From: Pseudomonadota bacterium
GTDB taxonomy: Bacteria > Pseudomonadota > Gammaproteobacteria > Burkholderiales > Burkholderiaceae_D
Reading direction: 5' to 3'
DNA length: 11,818 bases
Assembly (NCBI GenBank): GCA_023391395.1
Contig: JAEWBA010000030.1
Coordinates: forward strand, 1 to 11,818
Shown: positions 7,032 through 11,818 of the stretch, piece after piece
Layout of the letters: every line of letters begins with the position of its first letter
Numbering within the stretch: the stretch's first letter is position 1
Program-made: the position numbers and the translations under genes
The notes under the pieces: generated by a model
Told to the model about the DNA's origin: nothing
Database searches by the model: none
The model's input: only the letters and a program-made list of their open reading frames with translations

Positions 7032-7274
7032 ATGTCCAATGCTACCGCAACTTATCCGCTGAACGCGCAATCGAGCGACTATCTTGGCAACCTGGCCCGG
7101 GCCGCCCGTGCTTTCGTAGCGGCACTGCTGGCCGTCAAGCCGGCTGCGGAAACGCCCATGAGCGACGCCGAAAGGCTGCGTACCCGCAAGCACCTGCTGT
7201 CCCTGGCGAGCAGTTTCGATGCAAGTCTGCCGAACCAGGCAGCCGAGCTGCGTTACTTTGCCGGCCAAGCTTAA
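7032..7274 (+). CDS. Small protein of unknown function (80 residues)
   Basis: Not recognised by name. The start at 7032 is well supported by AAGGAG seven bases upstream. The 80-residue product has no charged signal sequence; it contains an alanine-rich stretch that may be amphipathic or weakly hydrophobic (LARAARAFVAALLAV, 21-35), then a polar helix with SDAERLRTRKHLLSLASSF (44-62) and the ending PNQAAELRYFAGQA. It looks like a soluble, mostly helical cytosolic protein. The gene stands alone, divergent from the depolymerase across a 194-base gap and convergent with the GGDEF-EAL gene. Similar short proteins of unknown function occur in Burkholderiales (recollection, not checked). An in-frame extension back to 6936 is rejected because its codons look non-coding and the ribosome site favours 7032. 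Confidence 0.75.
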   Translation: MSNATATYPLNAQSSDYLGNLARAARAFVAALLAVKPAAETPMSDAERLRTRKHLLSLASSFDASLPNQAAELRYFAGQA

Positions 7275-7296
7275 TCAGGCGGAAAACGGCGCTGCG

Positions 7297-7324
7297 TCTG
7301 ATGCCCCCACAAGGGCGCGTCAGA
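7297..7324. terminator. Imperfect hairpin between convergent genes, possible terminator
   Basis: Outer arms TCTGA (7297-7301) and TCAGA (7320-7324) and inner arms GCCC (7303-7306) and GGGC (7313-7316) enclose a six-base loop, with an unequal bulge (one base against three). It lies 22 bases after the small gene's stop and 35 bases beyond the stop of the GGDEF-EAL gene. No U tract follows on the plus strand. On the minus strand a TTTT occurs about 12 bases later. It may be a weak or Rho-assisted terminator. Confidence 0.35.
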
Positions 7325-7359
7325 TGTGCAGCCCGAGCCGGCGGCAGTAGCCTGGCGCC

Positions 7360-10062
7360 TCATGTCGTCCAGGAAAACAGCCAGCGTGGCAGGACCGGCT
7401 GGCTGGCGGCTGCAGGCAAGGGCTTCGACACGTAGAAACCCTGGATTTCGTCGCAGCGCAAGGCCTTGAGCATACGGATCTGCACTTCTGTCTCCACGCC
7501 TTCGGCCACCACCCGCATGCCAAGCGCATGGGCCATGGTGACGATGGCAGTGAAGAAGACATTGCCTTGTTCGTTCTTTTCCAGCTCGGCGGTGAAGGAC
7601 CGATCCACCTTCAGCATGTCGAAGTCGAGCCGCTGCAACTGCGACAGCGAGGAATAGCCTGTTCCGAAGTCGTCCACCAGCAGCTTGATACCCATTCCCT
7701 GGATGGCGCGCAACCTGCTCGCCACCTCCTCACTGTTTCCCATCATTGACGATTCCGTCAGTTCGATCTCGATCAGCCGCGCATCGACATGATGGTGCGC
7801 CAGGCTGGTGGCCAATGTGCGCACGATGTCGGATTCCGCGAACTGGCGTGGCGAGACATTGATCGACACCGGTACCAGTTCCTGACCGCTTTGCGCCCAG
7901 TGCGCCAGTTGCGCGCACACCTTGTCGATCACGATTTCCCCCAGCGCGATGATGAGGCCGGTCTCCTCGGCCAGCGGCACAAACTCGAGCGGATCCAGCA
8001 AGCCCTTCACGGGATGCTGCCAGCGCACCAGCGCTTCCATGCTCGAGGTTGCGCCGGTCGATATGTCCACGCGCGGTTGATAGTGCATGACGAACCGCTC
8101 CTGCTCGATGGCCTGGCGCAGTTCCGTTTCCTTTTCCAGGCGGGCGCGCAGCTCCTCAAAATAACTTTCGTTGTAGAAGCGATAGTCGCCCTTGCCGCTG
8201 GTCTTTACCGAATACATGGCGATGTCGGCGTTCTTCAGGAGCGTGTCGGCATCCTGGCCGTCCTGTGGAAAAATGCTGATGCCGATCGAAGTGCCGACCC
8301 GGTGCACGCCTTGCGACAACCGGAAACCCTCGCGGAATGCATCGAGCACCCGCTCGGCCACATGGGCGGCATCGGCGCGGTGCGCGACGTTCTCGATGAT
8401 GACCACGAATTCGTCCCCGCCCAAGCGCACCACGTGGTCATGCGGACGCACCGCCTGTTTTAGGCGGCGTGCAACGGTTTTCAGCAATTCGTCCCCAGTG
8501 GCATGGCCCATGGTGTCGTTGACCGCCTTGAAGCCGTCCAGGTCGACGAACAGAATGGCCAGTTCGGTGCCGTTCTCCCTGGCTCGCTCGATGGCTTGGG
8601 GAATGAAATTGCGCACCCAGTGGCGGTTCGGCAGGCCGGTAAGGGCATCCTCGTTGCCGCGCCGCTCCAGCTCTTGGACATGGGTCCTGGTATCGGTGAC
8701 GTCGCGCAGGCGTATCGCCAGGTGGCCGTCCGAACGGACCACTTTCATGTGCATCCAGCGCCGGTGTGTCTCGCCATCTCCCTCCAGTTCGACTTCGCTC
8801 TCGTGCGAACCGGTCGTCATGGCCTGCAGCATGGCGCCGATCAGGTGCTCGTACTGGCTGCCGGCCGGCAGCTGGGAAGCGCGCAGGCCGATCAGTTCCT
8901 CGCGCCGCAGATTGAACATCTCGGCGCCGCGTTGGTTGCAATCGATGGTCTTGAAGTCGACCAGCGTCCCAGCCTTGTTGCGCAGGGCGCGGACGATGTA
9001 AAAACCCTCGTTGCCTTCTTCGGTCGCCATGCGGTACGTGGCTCGCGATAGATCGATCTGGTACTTGCGCCAGGCCAGCCGTCCCGACAAGGCCATGCCG
9101 ATCAGGGCGAAGATGGCCAGTGCCAGCGTCGCCCATGTGGCCTGCTCCAGGGTTTCCCGGCGCATCGTCAGGTAGGGCGCCATGGCTTCCTGCTGATCGC
9201 GCCCGGACAGGGCGATCAGCGGATAGCCGCTGACCCCTTGCCAGCCCAGGTAGCGACTGCGGCCATCCGCGAACCAGCGGCCCTCCAGAAGCCGGCTGCC
9301 CTGTGGGGTCGACAGATCCGGGATGTCCAGCAGTGCCTTCTTTTCAGGCGGATAGACTTCATCTCCTATGCGCGCCACGCGCAGCATCTTGTCGCCGCGC
9401 ATGATCGCCATCAGGCCGTACCGGCCATAGGTGGCCGGATCGTAACTCGCGGTGAAGTAGGGGAGGGCAACGGAGACCATGACGATACCGTTGAACATTC
9501 CTTCGTTGTCCAGCAGGCGGTGCGAGAAGCGCACCACATTCCTGTTCGCGATAGGACTGAAGTTCGCCGCGCCGATGTAGAGCTGATCGCCGATCGCCTT
9601 CTTCTGCATCAGGAAATATTCCTCCTGGTCGATCGAGCGCCGCTCGTCGTCGGGCAGCGTGCCCGTCAAGAATATGCCGTTGCGGTCGGTGATACCCACG
9701 TAAAAGACCGAGGTCGGCGGAAACAAGCCAATCTCGCGTATGTCTTCCAGTTTCAGCGTGCCCTTCGATAACTGCCACTCGAATTTCACGTGAAGGATGA
9801 TCTGATCGATCGATTCGATGGTGCGCGACAGCTGATCGGAATACACCTGCGCCAGCACTTGTGCCGTGCGCAGCTCGCGCGCCTCCAAGGTCCGGCGGTC
9901 TTCTTCGAGACTGGACATGAGGAAGGCCCAGGCGGCCAGGCCGATCAGGAGGGCCGCCAAGGGCCATAGCAAAAGCATCCCCAGGTTCCCGGACAGAAAG
10001 CGCAATCGTTCAAGCTGCGCTGCGCCGGTGGGCTTGCTTCTCCCTGATTTGGTTCCGCCCAT
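7360..10062 (-). CDS. Membrane-bound sensor protein with PAS, GGDEF and EAL domains
   Basis: A 900-residue dual-domain cyclic-di-GMP enzyme. In numbering from the upstream ATG at 10086 (subtract 8 for the chosen start): transmembrane helix 1 at about 36-57, a periplasmic Cache-like sensor at about 60-310, helix 2 at about 315-336, a PAS-like domain at about 350-465, GGDEF at about 475-640, and EAL at about 655-895. The cyclase signature RLGGDEF is intact (GGDEF 556-560), with an RxxD inhibitory site RPHD at 547-550. The phosphodiesterase residues are also present: EALVRW (684-689), NVSPRQF, ELTESS, DDFGTG (805-810), KVDRSF and EGVET (862-866). It could therefore make or degrade cyclic-di-GMP, the balance set by the sensor. 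Start: ATG at 10062 has GGAG seven bases upstream; the ATG at 10086 has AAGG directly adjoining it, too close. It stands alone. Confidence 0.94.
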   Translation of the reverse strand: MGGTKSGRSKPTGAAQLERLRFLSGNLGMLLLWPLAALLIGLAAWAFLMSSLEEDRRTLEARELRTAQVLAQVYSDQLSRTIESIDQIILHVKFEWQLSKGTLKLEDIREIGLFPPTSVFYVGITDRNGIFLTGTLPDDERRSIDQEEYFLMQKKAIGDQLYIGAANFSPIANRNVVRFSHRLLDNEGMFNGIVMVSVALPYFTASYDPATYGRYGLMAIMRGDKMLRVARIGDEVYPPEKKALLDIPDLSTPQGSRLLEGRWFADGRSRYLGWQGVSGYPLIALSGRDQQEAMAPYLTMRRETLEQATWATLALAIFALIGMALSGRLAWRKYQIDLSRATYRMATEEGNEGFYIVRALRNKAGTLVDFKTIDCNQRGAEMFNLRREELIGLRASQLPAGSQYEHLIGAMLQAMTTGSHESEVELEGDGETHRRWMHMKVVRSDGHLAIRLRDVTDTRTHVQELERRGNEDALTGLPNRHWVRNFIPQAIERARENGTELAILFVDLDGFKAVNDTMGHATGDELLKTVARRLKQAVRPHDHVVRLGGDEFVVIIENVAHRADAAHVAERVLDAFREGFRLSQGVHRVGTSIGISIFPQDGQDADTLLKNADIAMYSVKTSGKGDYRFYNESYFEELRARLEKETELRQAIEQERFVMHYQPRVDISTGATSSMEALVRWQHPVKGLLDPLEFVPLAEETGLIIALGEIVIDKVCAQLAHWAQSGQELVPVSINVSPRQFAESDIVRTLATSLAHHHVDARLIEIELTESSMMGNSEEVASRLRAIQGMGIKLLVDDFGTGYSSLSQLQRLDFDMLKVDRSFTAELEKNEQGNVFFTAIVTMAHALGMRVVAEGVETEVQIRMLKALRCDEIQGFYVSKPLPAAASQPVLPRWLFSWTT

Positions 10063-10154
10063 CGATGGCTCCAGAATGCCCGCCATCCTTGTCGCATCGG
10101 TCTGCGACCTTGCGGCAGGCCGTTCATCTATGACCCACCGTCGAGTGCTTGGTT

Positions 10155-10187
10155 TGTCTATATTATGTTTTTTATATCAATTGGGCG
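10155..10187 (-). promoter_or_regulatory. AT-rich patch upstream of the GGDEF-EAL gene, probable promoter region
   Basis: In otherwise GC-rich DNA, this segment about 90-125 bases before the GGDEF-EAL start is nearly all A and T. The minus strand reads TTGATATAAAAAAC then ATAATATAGAC. It includes -10-like hexamers (CATAAT, TATAGA), but no -35 of good quality sits at 16-18 bases, so the exact promoter is unresolved. It is the most likely place for transcription of this gene to begin, and AT-rich DNA may also attract nucleoid proteins such as H-NS-like factors. Confidence 0.35.
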
Positions 10188-10292
10188 AAAGATCGTGAGA
10201 AGGTGCAGATTTTTCGATGAATGCCTGCAATAGCGATGGGAAGAACAGCGGTCGCAAGCACCGGCCGACGATCGACAGGGCTCGACGGGCGC

Positions 10293-11219
10293 TCAGAAAG
10301 TTACCTGTTCTCCGGGCTGCATGGCGATCGCCTGCACTGCCGACTTGCCGAGCGCGTCCGAGTATTCCTGGGGCGTGCCCTTGAGTTGGGGAGCGGTGCC
10401 GTAGTGGACGGGAATGGCGTAACGCGGCCGGACCAATTCGCGCGTGGCCACTGCCGCATCGCGCGGGTTCATCACGAAATGACCGCCGATCGGCACCAGC
10501 ACCAGGTCAGGCTTGTAGTAATCGCCGATCAGCCTCATGTCGCCGAACATGGCGGTATCTCCCATGTGATAGATACGAAAGCCGTTTTCCATCTCCAGGA
10601 TGAAGCCCACGGGTTCGCCTCCGACATGGGTTTCGTCCTTGCCGGTGGCAGGATTGCGCCATAACAGTTCCGAGCTGTGCTCCGCGTGCACCGCAGTGAT
10701 TTTCACCCCGTCCGGACCGAAGGGGGTAATGGTTCCGCCCTTGCCGAAGCGCGGTGACAGGCTCTCCGGCAGCACGCCGAGTGTGATCAGCGATTGGTTT
10801 AAGCCGGCCGGACCGTAGACCGGGACCTTGTTCAGCTTCGCCAACGCAGGCGCGTCGGCGAAATGATCGGGGTGCGCATGGGTCACCAGGATCAGATCCA
10901 CCTTGCCCAGCGCTTCCAGGCGCTTGAATCGATCCGGGGTCTTGGGATTGGTGGTCAACCAAGGGTCGATCACGATGACCTTGCCGCCCGGCGTGGTGAT
11001 CCGCGTCGCGGACTGCCCCAGCCACAGCACTTCGGTCTTTCCCGCCCGTGCCGGCGTGCCCGGCTGCGCGGCAGCCGCCGTAGACGGCACGACCACCGCC
11101 GGCAAGGGCGCGGCACTGCGCGGGGCCGGGGGCTCGGGTGGCGCCGCAGTGCGGCAGGCGCTGGTAAGCAGGGAGACGAGGACGGCGGCGGCGAAGGCGG
11201 CGGGCGGGGTACGAAGCAT
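10293..11219 (-). CDS. Predicted lipoprotein metallo-beta-lactamase-fold hydrolase (UPF0173/UlaG-like)
   Basis: A 308-residue metal-dependent hydrolase. Residues 1-21 form a lipoprotein-type signal (hydrophobic AAFAAAVLVSLL, lipobox-like LTSAC, acylated Cys22), followed by a Pro/Ala-rich tether to about residue 60. The catalytic fold follows: LWLGQSATRI (65-74), IDPWLTTNP, the metal motif THAHPDHF (HxHxDH, His114, His116, Asp118, His119), VHAEHSS (His181), YHMGDTAMFGDM (Asp221), PIGGHFVMNPRDAA and PVHYGT (His272). This order and spacing match UPF0173/YtkL-like, UlaG-related hydrolases, usually around 230 residues and cytosolic. The substrate is unknown. Start: ATG at 11219 has GGAGGAG five bases upstream. 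The frame is open a further 50 codons upstream, but that stretch does not look like protein. Divergent from the OsmC gene. Confidence 0.9.
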   Translation of the reverse strand: MLRTPPAAFAAAVLVSLLTSACRTAAPPEPPAPRSAAPLPAVVVPSTAAAAQPGTPARAGKTEVLWLGQSATRITTPGGKVIVIDPWLTTNPKTPDRFKRLEALGKVDLILVTHAHPDHFADAPALAKLNKVPVYGPAGLNQSLITLGVLPESLSPRFGKGGTITPFGPDGVKITAVHAEHSSELLWRNPATGKDETHVGGEPVGFILEMENGFRIYHMGDTAMFGDMRLIGDYYKPDLVLVPIGGHFVMNPRDAAVATRELVRPRYAIPVHYGTAPQLKGTPQEYSDALGKSAVQAIAMQPGEQVTF

Positions 11220-11246
11220 TTCGACTCCTCCGGAAGCGAGCGATGA

Positions 11247-11266
11247 GCGCTTCAGTATAGAAGCGC
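11247..11266 (-). promoter_or_regulatory. Candidate -10 box inside an inverted repeat upstream of the lipoprotein gene
   Basis: Seven-base arms GCGCTTC (11247-11253) and GAAGCGC (11260-11266) flank the six bases AGTATA, which read TATACT on the minus strand, a five-of-six match to the -10 consensus about 35 bases before the ATG at 11219. A third GAAGCG copy lies at 11233-11238 and could pair with the first arm instead. No good -35 is present. A repressor bound here would cover the -10. This is inference from pattern only. Confidence 0.35.
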
Positions 11267-11342
11267 GAGAAGTGGCTCCGTGTTGATCTAGCTCCGGGTT
11301 TGCAAGAATTGCCAGCGGAAAAGCTTCGGTGAGGGAGAGCGC

Positions 11343-11388
11343 CGGAACCTTTTCAGGGAGATAATGCACTGACAGTGGTGAGGTTCCG
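11343..11388. repeat. Nested inverted repeats upstream of the OsmC-family gene
   Basis: A perfect eight-base inverted repeat, CGGAACCT (11343-11350) and AGGTTCCG (11381-11388), encloses 30 bases that contain a second palindrome, CACTG-A-CAGTG (11367-11377), and a -10-like GATAAT (11360-11365). It lies 63 bases before the OsmC start. It may be an operator or a structured 5' leader. It does not resemble the known AT-rich OhrR operator. Confidence 0.4.
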
Positions 11389-11451
11389 CTTCAGGGGACG
11401 CGCACGGCAGCGCTCGGCGCGGCATGGTGAACGTGGTCAAGGAGGATAGGC

Positions 11452-11818
11452 ATGGAAGTCAGGGCACATCGCGGAGAAGGCAAGTTGCAGCACGTGATTG
11501 AGATCGGCCGGCACCGGGTGCTGACCGACGAGCCGCCCAGCATCGGCGGCGAAGACACCGGCCCCACGCCGCACGACCTGCTGGCGGCATCGCTGGCCGC
11601 CTGCACGGCGCTCACCGTCACCCTGTACGCCCGACGCAAGGGTTGGGATCTGCAGGACATAGACGTGCGCATCGAGCATGGGGACGTGGAAGGTGGCTAC
11701 CGCTTGACGCGGCGTATGCGCTACATCGGCAATCTCGGTGCCGAGGAGAAAACGCGGCTGACCGAAATCGCCAACAAATGCCCGCTGCACAAGATCCTGT
11801 CCGGGCGCATCGATATCG
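11452..11818 (+). CDS. OsmC/Ohr-family peroxidase-like protein (3' end outside window)
   Basis: About 122 residues are visible; the family is usually about 140, so only a short C-terminal part is missing. OsmC/Ohr proteins are cytosolic thiol-dependent peroxidases that reduce organic hydroperoxides. The two redox cysteines are present at the expected places: Cys51 in LAASLAACTALTVTLYAR, and Cys110 in IANKCPLHKIL. The preceding DTGPTPHDLL stretch (35-44) is also typical. This arrangement fits the OsmC-like (YhfA-type) subgroup better than Ohr proper, but the subgroup call is tentative. Start: ATG at 11452 has a strong AAGGAGG seven bases upstream. It is divergent from the lipoprotein hydrolase across 232 bases that hold two sets of inverted repeats, so redox- or stress-responsive control is possible but unproven. 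Confidence 0.92.
   Translation, partial: MEVRAHRGEGKLQHVIEIGRHRVLTDEPPSIGGEDTGPTPHDLLAASLAACTALTVTLYARRKGWDLQDIDVRIEHGDVEGGYRLTRRMRYIGNLGAEEKTRLTEIANKCPLHKILSGRIDI

Noticed and set aside
11220..11369. N-terminal extension of the lipoprotein hydrolase to an ATG at 11369
   Set aside because: The ATG at 11219 has an excellent GGAGGAG and directly gives a lipoprotein signal; the upstream codons would bury it.

Overview
The window is high-GC, densely coded chromosomal DNA from a Gram-negative bacterium. A betaproteobacterium of the order Burkholderiales is most likely. Supporting points are the DUF4148-type exported small protein, the secreted polyhydroxyalkanoate (PHA) depolymerase, the many LysR, Bcr/CflA and GGDEF-type genes, and an overall Oxalobacteraceae/Burkholderiaceae flavour. 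The genus is not resolved. No rRNA, tRNA, CRISPR array, insertion sequence or phage gene was recognised, so this looks like core or soft-core chromosome rather than an island.

Layout. (1) 1-2080, minus: N-terminal part of a membrane-bound Cache-PAS-PAS-GGDEF diguanylate cyclase; its 3' end lies outside the window. (2) 2188-3423, minus: a Bcr/CflA-type MFS drug exporter. (3) 3424-3634: a divergent promoter region with several short palindromes. (4) 3635-5200, plus: a two-gene unit of an unrecognised proline/glutamate-rich protein and a LysR-type regulator with a TTG start, ending at a strong bidirectional terminator (5233-5258). (5) 5281-5583, minus: small exported DUF4148-like protein. (6) 5785-6837, minus: secreted type-2 PHA depolymerase. 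(7) 7032-7274, plus: an 80-residue protein of unknown function, divergent from the depolymerase. (8) 7360-10062, minus: a two-TM Cache-like/PAS/GGDEF/EAL protein with both catalytic signatures intact. (9) 10293-11219, minus: a predicted lipoprotein with a UPF0173/UlaG-like metallo-beta-lactamase fold. (10) 11452 to the right edge, plus: an OsmC/Ohr-family peroxidase, cut by the window end.

How the genes relate. The clearest functional theme is cyclic-di-GMP signalling: two sensor proteins with periplasmic ligand domains, one a cyclase and one a cyclase/phosphodiesterase. The MFS exporter is divergent from the two-gene unit containing the LysR regulator, so control of the exporter by that regulator is a reasonable inference. 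The depolymerase, lipoprotein hydrolase and OsmC protein appear to be independent single-gene units for envelope, carbon-polymer and stress functions. No stretch over 300 bases lacks a gene. The longest gaps (about 190-232 bases) are at 3424-3634, 5584-5784, 6838-7031, 10063-10292 and 11220-11451. I did not find a convincing new multi-gene system. The most interesting leads are the lipoprotein form of a normally cytosolic hydrolase family, the unknown protein co-transcribed with the LysR gene, and structured intergenic repeats.
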